DNA of 64,000 nucleotides, taken from NCBI RefSeq assembly GCF_001641335.1, contig NZ_LVEM01000001.1, positions 656,580-720,579 of the forward strand, given 5' to 3'. Positions 36,405 to 45,984 of the stretch are shown here, one piece after another. Under the pieces are notes generated by a model. It saw nothing but the letters and a program-made list of their open reading frames with translations. It did no database searches and was not told the DNA's origin. The stretch is from Bradyrhizobium stylosanthis (lineage in GTDB: Bacteria; Pseudomonadota; Alphaproteobacteria; Rhizobiales; Xanthobacteraceae). Positions within the stretch are counted from its first letter, which is position 1; each line of letters begins with the position of its first letter. The position numbers and the translations under genes are program-made.

Positions 36405-37562
36405 ATGCTCGATTGGTCTGACACCGAAACCACCACAGCGGTCGCTCCTGCGGCCGCGACCCTCACGACGGCACTGCGTCCGCAGACCCAGTTCAAGCTC
36501 GAGCCGGTCGATCCGACTGGCCTCGGGGCGATCGACCGCGCCGGCGGCCGCGTCTCCGTCGACGAGAAGCGGATGATCAACTGCCGCGCCGACGTCAACC
36601 AGCTGCTGCCGCTGAAATACAAATGGGCCTGGGAGAAATATCTCTCCGGCTGCAACAATCACTGGATGCCGACCGAAGTCTCGATGCAGGCCGACATCGC
36701 ACTGTGGAAGTCGCGGGACGGCCTGACAGAGGACGAGCGTCGCGCCATCAAGCGCAACCTCGGCTTCTTCGCCGCCTCGGAATCGCTCGTCGCCAACAAC
36801 ATCGTGCTGGCGATCTACCGTCACCTCACCAACCCGGAGTGCCGACAGTATCTGCTGCGGCAGGCCTTCGAGGAGGCGGTGCACACCCACACCTTCCAAT
36901 ACATCGTGGAGAGCCTCGGCCTCGATGAGGGCGAGCTGTTCAACATGTACCGCGAGGTGCCCTCGATCACCGACAAGGCGGCCTGGGCACTCAAGCACAC
37001 CCAGCATCTGGACGATTCGTCGTTCGAGACCGGAACGCCTGACAACGACCGCGCCTTCCTGCGCGATCTCGTGGCGTTCTATGTCGTGTTCGAAGGCATG
37101 TGGTTCTACACGGGGTTCGCGCAGATCCTGTCGCTTGGCCGCCGCAACAAGATGGTCGGCATCGCCGAGCAGTATCAATACATTCTGCGCGACGAGAGCA
37201 TTCATCTGAACTTCGGCATCGACGTGATCAACCAGATCAAGATCGAGAACCCGCATCTGTGGACCGCCGAATACCAGGACCAGATCCGGGGCATGATCCG
37301 CGAGGCGGCAGAACTCGAAGCCGCCTATGGTCGGGACACCATGCCGCGCGGCTTCCTCGGCCTCAACGCGGCGCTGTGCGAGCAGTACATGCACTTCATC
37401 GCTAACCGCCGCTGTGCCCAGATCGGCCTCGCGCCGGTCTTTGCGGATGTCGAGAACCCGTTCCCGTGGATGTCGGAGGCGATGGACCTGAAGAAGGAGA
37501 AGAACTTCTTCGAGACCCGCGTCATCGAGTATCAGAACGGTGGTGTGCTGAGCTGGGATTGA
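36405..37562 (+). CDS. nrdB: Ribonucleotide reductase small subunit, class Ic type (Mn/Fe) NrdB
   Basis: A 385-residue metal subunit. Metal ligands are E126 (FFAASESLV), E157 and H160 ([12 protein letters not shown]), E230 (VVFEGMW), and E264 and H267 (RDESIHLNF). The residue seven places after E157, where the radical Tyr sits in class Ia enzymes (E-x2-H-x3-Y), is F164, and the first ligand is Glu, not Asp. Both are the hallmarks of the class Ic enzyme of Chlamydia trachomatis, which uses a Mn(IV)/Fe(III) centre instead of a Tyr radical. All ligand spacings match those I recall for the chlamydial protein. The C-terminus [15 protein letters not shown] also fits. ATG 36405 is preferred for its GAGGAG; ATG 36399 is in frame. 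Confidence 0.93.
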   Translation: MLDWSDTETTTAVAPAAATLTTALRPQTQFKLEPVDPTGLGAIDRAGGRVSVDEKRMINCRADVNQLLPLKYKWAWEKYLSGCNNHWMPTEVSMQADIALWKSRDGLTEDERRAIKRNLGFFAASESLVANNIVLAIYRHLTNPECRQYLLRQAFEEAVHTHTFQYIVESLGLDEGELFNMYREVPSITDKAAWALKHTQHLDDSSFETGTPDNDRAFLRDLVAFYVVFEGMWFYTGFAQILSLGRRNKMVGIAEQYQYILRDESIHLNFGIDVINQIKIENPHLWTAEYQDQIRGMIREAAELEAAYGRDTMPRGFLGLNAALCEQYMHFIANRRCAQIGLAPVFADVENPFPWMSEAMDLKKEKNFFETRVIEYQNGGVLSWD

Positions 37563-37577
37563 GCGGGTCTGGAAAGC

Positions 37578-37608
37578 CCGGCGAGGATCTTATGATTGCC
37601 CTCGCCGG
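37578..37608 (+). terminator. Hairpin after nrdB
   Basis: A perfect 9-bp stem, CCGGCGAGG ... CCTCGCCGG, with a 13-nt loop, 16 nt after the nrdB stop. There is no clear T-run, so termination strength is uncertain. Confidence 0.5.
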
Positions 37609-37626
37609 TTGCGTTCCGAGACACGA

Positions 37627-38081
37627 TCATTGAATGAGTACGTAACCCGATTCCGACTGGTTCAATTGCCTCGGGTGCGCGGTCCTACTGCCTAGCTGAA
37701 GCATCCAATGCCCTGCGGTTCGCCGGAGCTCTGCCTCTTGATCGTAGGGCTTGTTGGCGTCGAAAGACACTTTCACCTTGATATGAGTGTCATCTTCCCA
37801 AGCAACGAGCTCCCAGCTCTCGTACTGCTTGGCTCGATACTTGAATTCCAATTTGGGTGGTCGGTCTCTAGAGACCAAACTGCAATATCGTATTTGCGTG
37901 CGCAGGCGTCGTCTCGATCTATCGAGAGCAAATATTTCGCATTCGGCGACATAAGCGGAACTTCACGCATCACGATCTCGCTGCCTGTAGGCGACTGAGC
38001 CGGGTCAATTTGATCCGCTGCCCGGTTGGTCAACAGTGGCGCGCCGAGAACAAGAACCAATGCACAACGATGCACAAACAT
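37627..38081 (-). pseudogene. Secreted protein of unknown function, one frameshift
   Basis: The N-terminal frame from ATG 38081 (MFVHRCALVLVLGAPLLTNR) is a signal peptide followed by 'MSPNAKYLLSIDRDDACARK' and YDIAVWSLETD. The continuation in another frame is PPKLEFKYRAKQYESWELVA, WEDDTHIKVKVSFDANKPYD and LRRTAGHWMLQLGSR. Restoring one C in the CC at about 37860 (minus-strand GACCACCC to GACCCACCC) gives one 151-residue protein. The family is not known to me. A read error is as likely as a mutation. Confidence 0.6.
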
Positions 38082-38209
38082 GGGTGAGAACCTAATGTAT
38101 AGGCTGCGCTGCCCCTCTGAACTGCAAGCGTCGGAGTTGTCGCGAAGGGCTGCGCTTTTGCGATGAGACGGTCTGTATCGGGCTCTCAGTGGACCACGCA
38201 GCGTCTGAG

Positions 38210-38602
38210 CTAAGGCGCCGCTGTCTTCAGATTGACCGACTTGCTTTGCATCGTCGAGACATCCATGTACTTCCATTCCACGAGAGCTGTCTGGTTGTTG
38301 AGATCCTCGAACAAAATAGCCTCGCTGGCTCCAACGGACGACTCATTTCCATTGATCCAAAGCAACCAATAACAGTTCGCTGTAGCTCCGTCGGTCGTCC
38401 CGTCAATGCTATCGATCTGCGCGCCGTAGATCGAACGATACTCAACGCGAAATGTGAAGTTGCTCGGGTTCATTGCCTCACCAATGATCATCGCTTGAAG
38501 GACGGTGATTCCGGCAAACCAAGGCACGTCAGGTAGTACTTGAGTTGGATTTGGGTTGGTCGGATCTGCGTAGATTTTGATCTGAACGATATTGGCTGCC
38601 AC
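38210..38602 (-). CDS. DUF4430 / transcobalamin-like domain protein, candidate
   Basis: A 130-residue protein from GTG 38602 behind GGAGGATCGCT (VAANIVQIKIYADPTNPNPT). The order 'WFAGITVLQAMIIGEA', 'FTFRVEYRSIYGAQIDSIDG', NCYWLLWINGNESSVG and ALVEWKYMDV follows the DUF4430 pattern: a 'tVl.Al' helix, a 'yG..I.si.G' strand, a 'yWl.wvNG' turn and a final 'W.Y'. That domain forms the C-terminal half of animal transcobalamins. No signal peptide is present. It sits back to back with the B12-riboswitch-controlled receptor cluster. Domain assignment is by eye and needs a profile search. Confidence 0.5.
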   Translation of the reverse strand: MAANIVQIKIYADPTNPNPTQVLPDVPWFAGITVLQAMIIGEAMNPSNFTFRVEYRSIYGAQIDSIDGTTDGATANCYWLLWINGNESSVGASEAILFEDLNNQTALVEWKYMDVSTMQSKSVNLKTAAP

Positions 38603-38931
38603 AGCGATCCTCCATAAATTGAAAGCCAATTCTCGTGGTTGTTTTAGAGTAGTATGGCAACTCAAGGCGGTGTCCGCAAGGCTGATCGCTTTCTCCCGCT
38701 TGTTGACCTAATTGTCGACGACCGCAGACTGCAAAAAGGCACGCCGCGTGCTCCCATTCGTGACCACGTTCAAGCGGCGTCCGCCGGTGGTCGCTGCCGT
38801 CGTTCTTTGATCCCTTCTACATATGGGGATTGCAAGACATGAAACCTGCAGCGCCAAGTCGCAGGGGGCCTACGTCGGATAGCGCGCTGCGGCAGGCAAC
38901 CCATGTTGACAGTGGTTTCTGGATAAACTTA
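38603..38931. other. Divergent intergenic stretch before third riboswitch
   Basis: About 330 nt. A 62-codon plus-strand frame at 38654 has no recognisable features and a poor context. This region should hold the promoters of the DUF4430-like gene and of the riboswitch transcript. Confidence 0.4.
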
Positions 38932-39125
38932 TGGTGACTGCGACGGTCCTCCTTCGGGAGTTTAATAGGGAATGCGGTGCGGAGTTTTGCTCCTAAGCCG
39001 CTGCTGCCCCCGCAACTGTAAGCGGCGAGCCTGCTGATCACTGGCCACTGGGTTTTCGGACCTGGGAAGGCGATCTGAAGGCGACGACCCGCGAGCCAGG
39101 AGACCTACCGTCAGTCGTGGTCACG
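38932..39125 (+). promoter_or_regulatory. Cobalamin riboswitch upstream of TonB receptor cluster
   Basis: It carries TTTAATAGGGAATGCGGTG, then GCTGCCCCCGCAACTGTAAG, CACTGGG, CTGGGAAGGCG and 'CGACCCGCGAGCCAGGAGAC', the full set of cobalamin-riboswitch blocks. Outer arms GACTGCGACGG and CCGTCAGTC can pair. It lies about 200 nt before the receptor start. Confidence 0.92.
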
Positions 39126-39322
39126 AGCGAAACGCGTCGGACGGGGTGAGCCGAAGCGAGATCATCGAGCTGTTTGGCGGGTCACGTTGCCGTGGGGGCT
39201 CGTACGGTTTTGCCACTCAGGAAGCTGCCGTAGGTCGTTGCAGGTGTCGTGCGCGGTGATGCACGGCTCGCGCTTCTGCGCGTGCCGTGTATGGCCGATC
39301 AATCGCGCGTGAGGGGGTTGTT

Positions 39323-41669
39323 TTGTCCAGACTTCGTTCGAGTCTTCTTGCCCGTACAGGGCGGTCGAAAATTGAAGTGAGCGTGGCGGCTTGTGCTGTG
39401 GTGGTTTTGGCTGCCGGTGCCACCGCTAAGGCTCAGCGGGTGCCACGTGACACGGGATTGCCTCCGGTCGTGGTCCAGCCTACGGAGCCGGCAACCCGAC
39501 AACCGGCGTCACAGAGCGCGAGCGGCACCAATGCGCCGCGTAGAGCAGCGCGACGATCGCGTCCAACGTCGGCGCAGGCGCCGGCATCAGCACCGGCGAA
39601 GCCCTCGGTAGACAGCGGCAATGTCAGCCAAACCCGCGATGGCGTCGACGGTTATGTCGCCCATGGGACCGAAGCCGGCAGCAAAGTTGCAACGCCGCTG
39701 CTACAATTGCCGCGGTCGGTATCCACCGTGACGCGCGAAGAAATGGCGGACCGAGACGCCCAGAGCGTGCGAGAGGCTTTGCAATACACCGCCAGTGTCG
39801 GCACTTATTATCGAGAAGGGCAGTTTACCCGAGATTACGGTTATATCCGCGGGTTTCAGGGACTGCAGTTCGTCGATGGGCTTCGGCTGAATGTCAACAA
39901 CTACGGCCTGGAGCCCTATGGGTTCGAGCGCATCGATGTTTTGAAGGGACCCGCCGCGACCTTGTACGGGCAGGGTAGTCCCGGCGGCCTGTGGGATCTC
40001 ACCAGCAAGCGTCCAACCGATCAAGCTTTCGGTGAGGCTCTCGTGCGTTTCGGAGTGCACAACACGGCCGAAGGTGCGTTCGATGTCGGCGGCCCGGTGA
40101 CGCAGGATCATTCGCTACTCTATCGGGTTGTGGGACTCGGCCGGATCGGTGACGGCCAGATCGATTTCACCAGCAATGACCGCGCCTATATTGCGCCATC
40201 CTTCACTTGGCGGATCAATGAGGACACCACTCTCACCATTCTGGCTGCCTATCAATACGATCCTCACCTGACCGTGCTGCAGCCGCTGCCGTACGCGGGA
40301 TCGGTCGTGCCGGGCCCGAACGGCCAGTTCGTCTCTCGCAACCTCTTCATGGGAGAGCCGAGCTACCATGATACATCAATCAAACAGGCGCGTATCGGCT
40401 ATGAGTTCAAACACCGGTTCAACGATATTTTCTCGTTCCAGCAAAATTTCTACTATCAGAATATCGATATCAATCTGAACGAAGTGCAGGGCAACCCGAC
40501 TACGCCCGTTACGACGACGATGCCGCGCATAGCTGCGCACCAGACGTTCCAGATCGACATGTACCAGATGGATAATCGGCTGAAGGCCGATTTTGCGATG
40601 GGCCCGCTATTCCATCACGTCGTGTTCGGTGGCGACTATTCTGCCACGCCCAACGTGCAGGGGACGGGTACTGGGACAGCAACCGCACTCAATTTGTATA
40701 ACCCGTCTATGGACAGCCTTTCGTGAGTTCGCCCACGATTACGACGCTGCGCTATCAGGATCAGTGGCAGGCCGGGGCCTATATTCAAGACCGTGTTGAA
40801 CTAGGGGGGGGCTCAACGTGTTGCTCGGCGCGCGTTACGATCAGCTCGAGCAGGATCAGAAGACACGCAGCCTCAATACTGCGACAGGTATCTTCTCTAA
40901 TCCGGCTTGGACATTCGCACCGGACCATGGGTTCACCTACAATGGAGGCCTGATCTACAATTTCGCCAATGGCATCGCGCCCTACGCTAGCTACTCGCAG
41001 ACATTCACACCAACTGCGGGAACAGATTTCTTTGGACGCGCTTTCGTTCCAGTGACCGGCGATCAGAAGGAGGTTGGCGTCAAATACATGCCGCCAGGCT
41101 ATGATATTCTTATGTCCGCGGCCGTGTTCGACATCACGCAGTACAACGTGCTGACGCGCGACCTCGCCGCTGTACATACCGGCTTCTCGGTGCAGACTAG
41201 CTCGGTCGAGAGCCAGGGTGGCGAGCTTGAGATCAAGACCACGCATCTCTACGGATTCAATATCAGCGCCGCTTACACTTACCTGGATGCAAAAGTGATC
41301 GCGACAAACACCGCGGGCGGGCTCGGCAAGCATCCGGTCGGAATTCCCATGAATTCGGCCTCGCTGTGGACGACCTACCGGTTTGCCGGCGGCGAACTCG
41401 CAGGCCTCACGCTCGGCGGTGGCGTGCGTTGGGTCGGCGATCAACCCGTCGATGCCCTCAACACACTGCCGGTGCCTTCCTTCACGCTCTACGACCTCAC
41501 CGCCCGTTACGAGCTTGGCGCGCGTTTCCCGACGCTGAAAAATTGGGATGTCGCGTTGAATGTCAAAAATCTGCTCGATACACGGTATGTCGGGTCCTGC
41601 GATGACGCCCAAGACTGTTACTATGGTCCAGGTCGCAACATTACGGGGACACTGCGTGCGCGCTGGTAG
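39323..41669 (+). pseudogene. TonB-dependent outer-membrane receptor, two single-base frameshifts
   Basis: A siderophore-receptor-type protein of 782 residues if repaired. It has a signal peptide (SLLARTGRSKIEVSVAACAV and on to GATAKA), a Pro/Ala-rich linker, then a plug domain: 'LPRSVSTVTREEMADRDAQS', YIRGFQGLQFVDGL and 'GFERIDVLKGPAATLYGQGS'. A 22-strand barrel follows, ending 'NVKNLLDTRYVGSC' and GTLRARW. Break 1 is near 40705, where adding G restores NPVYGQPF. Break 2 is in the G8 tract at 40804-40811, where a ninth G restores LGGGLNVLLGARYD. The start is probably TTG 39323 behind GAGGGGG; GTG 39287 is in frame. The riboswitch suggests cobalamin or a B12-linked substrate; the sequence family suggests a siderophore. 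Confidence 0.8.
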
Positions 41670-41690
41670 CTCATTCCGGACTCAGAGTCC

Positions 41691-42449
41691 GTGACGCCTG
41701 AGAAGGTTTGCGAGGCGATTGATCGATTGGCCGTCGCCGACTACGCGTCGTTCGGCGGGCGCCTTGTGACTTTGCAAGACCCGAGGCCGGGCGTGCCGTC
41801 GGATCGGCTCCTGGATGTGGCAATGCGCGAAGCGATCGAGCACCGCTTCGCGCGTCGCTTTGCGACAGAATTTGATGTCCGTTCGGTACAGTCGATCTGG
41901 ATGAAGTGGTATCTGAACGCCTTCATCCCGCCCGTTCTCATGGCGGATATCCTGCTCGGTCAATCGATTTCGGTCGATCTACCCGATCTCAGCTTCATCA
42001 TGGCAGATGATGGACGTGTAGCGGCGGTCAAGATCGCGAGCACACGTGACAGTACCGGAGAGGAGCCGTTTCATCGGCTCCGGCCGTTGATATTCGACCA
42101 CTTCGCGCCCTTGATTGAGATGTGGTGCGACCGGACCGATGTCACTGCACGCGTGTTCTGGAGCAATGTTGGCAATACTTTCGAGGCGATGCTGCGCAGG
42201 ATCGAGGCGGTTTCGGGCGCGTCGGAACGACTTTCGGAGGCGCAGCGTCTGCTCTCGGTGGTGGTCACGCCCTGGGGCGTGGCAAATCCGCTATTTGACG
42301 CTGTGTATTACGCGCTTGAAGAGGGCGCGCTGGAGCGGCGACGCCGCGTCTGCTGTCTGCAATACCTTTTGCCCGATCGACGCTTCTGCAAGGCGTGTCC
42401 GATCGAGGAGGCCCGGACCGTACATCGGCAGGAAGGGACCCGATCTTGA
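41691..42449 (+). CDS. FhuF-like [2Fe-2S] ferric reductase
   Basis: A 252-residue protein ending in RRRVCCLQYLLPDRRFCKACP, the C-C-x10-C-x2-C arrangement that binds the [2Fe-2S] cluster in FhuF-type ferric-siderophore reductases. The middle region (SIWMKWYLNAFIPPVLMADI, then TPWGVANPLFDAVYYA) also fits. It starts at GTG 41691, 21 nt after the receptor stop, and its TGA overlaps the TTG start of the ABC gene, so receptor, reductase and transporter form one operon under the cobalamin riboswitch. The usual role is cytoplasmic release of iron from siderophores; reduction of cob(III)alamin is a possible alternative (inference). Confidence 0.8.
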   Translation: MTPEKVCEAIDRLAVADYASFGGRLVTLQDPRPGVPSDRLLDVAMREAIEHRFARRFATEFDVRSVQSIWMKWYLNAFIPPVLMADILLGQSISVDLPDLSFIMADDGRVAAVKIASTRDSTGEEPFHRLRPLIFDHFAPLIEMWCDRTDVTARVFWSNVGNTFEAMLRRIEAVSGASERLSEAQRLLSVVVTPWGVANPLFDAVYYALEEGALERRRRVCCLQYLLPDRRFCKACPIEEARTVHRQEGTRS

Positions 42450-44118
42450 ATCGCATCGCCTCCTTGGGAACCTCGCTACGCGAGGTCGCTCGCATCGCTG
42501 CGCCTTACTTCCGGTCCGAGGAGCGCTGGAGCGCGGCGCTGTTGTTCATCTCGATCATCTTGGCACAGCTCGCTTTGGTCGGCGCTGCTGTTGCAGAGAA
42601 CTACTGGCGTAATGGATTCTTCCAGACCCTTCAGGATAGGGATTGGGACGGGTTTTTAGTCCAGTCCGGGCTCTTCAGCACCATCGGCGTCGTCTTCGTC
42701 CTTGCGACGGTTTATCAGCGGTATCTCACTCAGTGGTTGGCGATCCGTTGGCGTCGGTGGCTCACCACACAATATCTCGGCAAGTGGCTTGACGGTTCAG
42801 TTCACTATCGGGCGGCACTCGCTGGTGGGCCAATTGACAATCCTGACCAGCGCATTGCTGATGACATCAGGCAGTTTATCGACGGCGTAATCTCGCTCAT
42901 CGTGGGCCTGCTCAACGCGATCGCGCGCGTTGTGTCATTTGTCGCTGTGCTGTGGACGCTGTCGAACCTGATGCCGCTGCAGATTTTTGGCGAATCCTAC
43001 GTGATTCCCGGCTATTTGGTGTGGGCGGCGCTAATCTACGCGGCTCTCGGCAGTGTAGTCACCCATCTGATTGGGCGTCACCTCATCGGCATCGAGTTCG
43101 AGCGCGAGCGGCGCGAAGCGAACTTTCGTTTCGCACTCGTGCGCGTGCGGGAGAACGGCGAAGCCATCGCCATGATGCGAGGCGAGGCATCCGAACGAGA
43201 GGATTTGCTTGGCCGCTTTGCGGAGATTGCGCGGAATTGGTACCGATTGATGCGTTGGGAGCAGTTTGTATCGCTCTTCGCCGAGAGCTACAAATATTAC
43301 TCTAGGTATTTTCCCTATTTCGCCCTTGCGCCGCTTTTCTTTGGCGGGCCTATGCAATTGGGGGCGTTCATGCAGGCGGGATCCGCCTTCAACTCGGTGC
43401 ATCAGGCATTCTCGTATTTCATCAGTTCATATGTCCGGATTGCTGAGCTTGCCGCAACCGTTCAGCGTCTGTCTCAGTTTGAGCTAGCAATGCAAGAGTC
43501 CGCATTCGGCAGCGAGGCGATTTCGTCCGCCACGGACCTTGTGGTCGATGCCGAGAACCTCGTGGTGAGCGATGCGGCTGGCCGCGAACTCGCCTTGCTC
43601 AGGCGTCTTGCGCTAGCTCCAGGCGAGACAGCGTTGTTGATCGGGCGATCCGGTGCCGGCAAGACCAGTCTACTGCGGGCCATCGTGGGGATCTGGCCGC
43701 ATGTAAAGGGAAGAGCGGGTCGTCACGCCGAGCCGATCATGGCGCTACCTCAGCGTCCTACATTCCGCTTGGAACGCTTCGACGCGCGCTCAGCTATCCG
43801 GCATCGGCAGGAGCGTACGGCGACGAACGCTTGCGTGAGGTGTTGGCCGCAGTCGGCCTCGGTTATCTGGATCAGTCGCTCGACGTGATGGAGGCCTGGG
43901 ACAGGCGGCTGTCCGAAGGCGAGAAACAACGTCTGTCGCCTGCGCGCGTCCTTCTTGCCGAACCAGATTTGGTTTTGCTGGATGAGGCGACGTCTGCCTT
44001 GGAACGGCCTGCAGAACTTGCCCTGCACAGCCTGCTTCGCGAAAGATTGCCGCGCACGGTCATCGTTGCAGCGGCGCACGACGACCGTTTGCAGGATCGA
44101 AGCGTCGTGATGACTTGA
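42446..44118 (+). pseudogene. SbmA/BacA-like ABC transporter (membrane + ATPase), one frameshift
   Basis: A fused ABC half-transporter of 557 residues if repaired. The membrane domain (residues about 1-330) has the BacA/YddA look (AENYWRNGFFQTLQDRDWDG, 'YLTQWLAIRWRRWLTTQYLG', NPDQRIADDIRQF). The ATPase has Walker A GRSGAGKTSLL, signature LSEGEKQRL and Walker B LVLLDEATSAL. The break is near 43765, where restoring one C (TTCC to TTCCC) gives PTFPLGTLRRALSYP. The TTG start overlaps the FhuF-like stop behind AGGAAGG. Relatives such as mycobacterial Rv1819c import cobalamin, so B12 import fits the riboswitch; peptide import is the other family role. Confidence 0.75.
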
Positions 44119-44270
44119 TGTGTTGACGTCTTGGGCTCGGGGCTGCCATCGGTGTGGCCGTCAGCCATGGTAGTCTGCGGGAATATGCTGTCGTAGATCG
44201 CGCGTGCCTCGCGGATGAGGCGCTCGCGCTCGAGCTCTGATTTCGAAACGAAGCCGACGACGTTGTTCAT
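43872..44270 (-). CDS. Small hypothetical protein downstream of COG0523 gene, 3' end doubtful
   Basis: From ATG 44270 the frame reads MNNVVGFVSKSELERERLIR, then EARAIYDSIFPQTT, a charged helix that looks genuine. After about 60 codons it runs antisense into the ATPase end of the ABC gene for the rest of its length, which is unlikely to be real coding. The natural stop has probably been lost or moved. It follows the COG0523 gene by 14 nt and may share its zinc control. Confidence 0.4.
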   Translation of the reverse strand: MNNVVGFVSKSELERERLIREARAIYDSIFPQTTMADGHTDGSPEPKTSTHQVITTLRSCKRSSCAAATMTVRGNLSRSRLCRASSAGRSKADVASSSKTKSGSARRTRAGDRRCFSPSDSRLSQASITSSD

Positions 44271-44284
44271 GGATGCGCTCCGGT

Positions 44285-45490
44285 CTAGGCGGCTTCGTCC
44301 GCGCGTCGCCAGACCGGGAAGGGGTCCGCAAGCGTCGCCCATTCCGCGAGGTTCATCGCAGGCTTTCCTGGAACGAGGCAGGCATCTAGCCGGGCGCGCA
44401 GTGCGGTTTCGTCCATGCCGCTGCCGATGAACACGATTTCCTGGCGGCGATCCCCGTAGATTTCGTTCCAGTTCGCTCGCAGCTGTTTGCGCCAGAACGG
44501 ATCGTCCGGCCAGCGTTCCGCTGGCACGTTGGCCCACCAGAAACCAAGCGCCTGGGTGCGTGTGATCGAGCCGGCCTGGCTGAGTTCGCCAAGCCATTGC
44601 GGGCGCGTCGCGAGCCAGAAATGTCCCTTGGCGCGGATGACGCCGGGCCAAGATTCCTTGATGAACTTGTCGAACTTGGCGGGATCGAACGGGCGGCGCG
44701 CGCGATAGACAAAGTTTGTCACGCCATATTCTTCGGTTTCCGGCACGTGATTCTCGAAGCCGTAGAGTTCCTTAAACCACAAGGGATTCTGCTGCGCCTT
44801 CTCGAAGTCGAACCTGCCGGTGTCAAGAATGCGGTCGAAGGCAACCCGGCTGTGGTTGGCTTCGATGAGATCCGCCTTCGGATTGAGTGCGCGGATGATC
44901 TTTCGGGCCGCCTCACGCTGCTCGGGCGCGGCATCATCGACCTTGTTGAGGACGATCACATCGGCGAACTCGATCTGCTCGACGAGCAGGTCCACCAGCG
45001 TCCGCCGGTCGTTCTCCAGCGCCTCGCCGCGCTGTTCCAGAAATTCGGTGGAAGAATAGTCCTTCAGCAGATTCACGGCATCCACGACGGTGACCATGGT
45101 GTCGAGGCGCGCCACGTCGGAAAGGCTCTCGCCGTCTTCGGTACGGAAATCGAAGGTCGCGGCGACTGGAAGCGGCTCCGCGATGCCCGTGGATTCGATC
45201 AGCAGATAATCGAAGCGGCCGCTCTCTGCGAGACCGCGCACCTCCTTCAGAAGATCGTCGCGTAGCGTGCAGCAGATGCAGCCGTTGGTCATCTCGACGA
45301 GCTTCTCGTCAGTCCGAGAAAGATTCGCACCACCATTGCGAACTAGGTCCGCATCGATGTTCACCTCGCTCATGTCGTTGACGATCACCGCCACCTTTAG
45401 GCCGTGCCGGTTGTTCAGGACGTGGTTCAGCAAAGTTGTCTTTCCAGCCCCGAGGAATCCGGACAAGACGGTGACGGGGAGTTTGTGCAT
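44285..45490 (-). CDS. COG0523 (CobW-family) GTPase, zinc-metallochaperone type
   Basis: A 401-residue G3E GTPase. Walker A is [14 protein letters not shown] (residues 10-23), the switch and metal site is [13 protein letters not shown] (C-x-C-C), ESTGIAEP follows, and the G4 motif is VLNKVD. The CobW C-terminal domain ([20 protein letters not shown], '[16 protein letters not shown]') follows. Despite the B12 neighbours, the perfect Zur-type palindrome at 45558-45577 in its promoter points to the zinc-starvation branch (ZigA/ZagA-like), in which the protein delivers zinc to client enzymes. ATG 45490. Confidence 0.88.
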   Translation of the reverse strand: MHKLPVTVLSGFLGAGKTTLLNHVLNNRHGLKVAVIVNDMSEVNIDADLVRNGGANLSRTDEKLVEMTNGCICCTLRDDLLKEVRGLAESGRFDYLLIESTGIAEPLPVAATFDFRTEDGESLSDVARLDTMVTVVDAVNLLKDYSSTEFLEQRGEALENDRRTLVDLLVEQIEFADVIVLNKVDDAAPEQREAARKIIRALNPKADLIEANHSRVAFDRILDTGRFDFEKAQQNPLWFKELYGFENHVPETEEYGVTNFVYRARRPFDPAKFDKFIKESWPGVIRAKGHFWLATRPQWLGELSQAGSITRTQALGFWWANVPAERWPDDPFWRKQLRANWNEIYGDRRQEIVFIGSGMDETALRARLDACLVPGKPAMNLAEWATLADPFPVWRRADEAA

Positions 45491-45557
45491 CGAGATCGAA
45501 CAGCCTTTTCAAGGAGATACGGCGACGGCGTTTGGGAGGGGGCATGCGGACCAAATA

Positions 45558-45577
45558 TGTAATGTTATAACATTACA
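45558..45577. promoter_or_regulatory. Zur box
   Basis: TGTAATGTTATAACATTACA is a perfect 20-bp palindrome matching the Zur operator of alphaproteobacteria. It lies 68 nt upstream of the COG0523 start, in the promoter region, so zinc-replete Zur would repress it. Confidence 0.88.
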
Positions 45578-45728
45578 TTCAATCTGCGCCCGCCTGTCAA
45601 GGCGCGTTTCCGAGGCGAGCCGGTTTGAATATGGAAATCGGCGACGATTGCTGGCGTGCCTACCGGAGGGTAAGTCCGCGATGCGGTCCAGGCTCTACGC
45701 GCTACGCTTACCGAACCAATACGTCTCG

Positions 45729-45930
45729 GCCCTTCGGGTTAGGATCCATCTCGCAAAACATATTGAGCTCCTCGCCGGGGGCACTCGGGAAAGGGGCTCG
45801 CCCTCGGCGATCGCTATCACTGCCCCTGTCCCGGGTGCCGCTGTTGACCGGTCTCGTCGCTGCACTCGGTCCCGCGTGCCGCCCTCGCTGTTGCGAGGAC
45901 GTCGCTATGCTCACGCTCTTGCGGGTGCCA
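45729..45930 (+). repeat. Dispersed non-coding repeat, copy B
   Basis: The second copy of the block at 1868-2062, same orientation. Matching blocks include CTCGCCGGGGGCACTCG, CGCTATCACTGCCC, TGACCGGTCTCG, TGCACTCGGTCCCG, GTCGCTATGCT and TTGCGGGTGCC. Unlike copy A it is not followed by an ICE gene. It stands in a 600-nt gene-free stretch. Confidence 0.55.
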
Positions 45931-45984
45931 TCTCACTTGTCGCGATGCGCCTGCGGCGCACGCTGCTGGGGTCTGCGACCCCGC

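Noticed and set aside
38654-38842. 62-codon plus-strand frame before the third riboswitch
   Set aside because: No clear ribosome binding site or domain; lies where promoters for both directions are expected.
44285-45490. Cobalamin biosynthesis protein CobW
   Set aside because: The Zur palindrome and the absence of cob genes favour the zinc-chaperone branch of the family.
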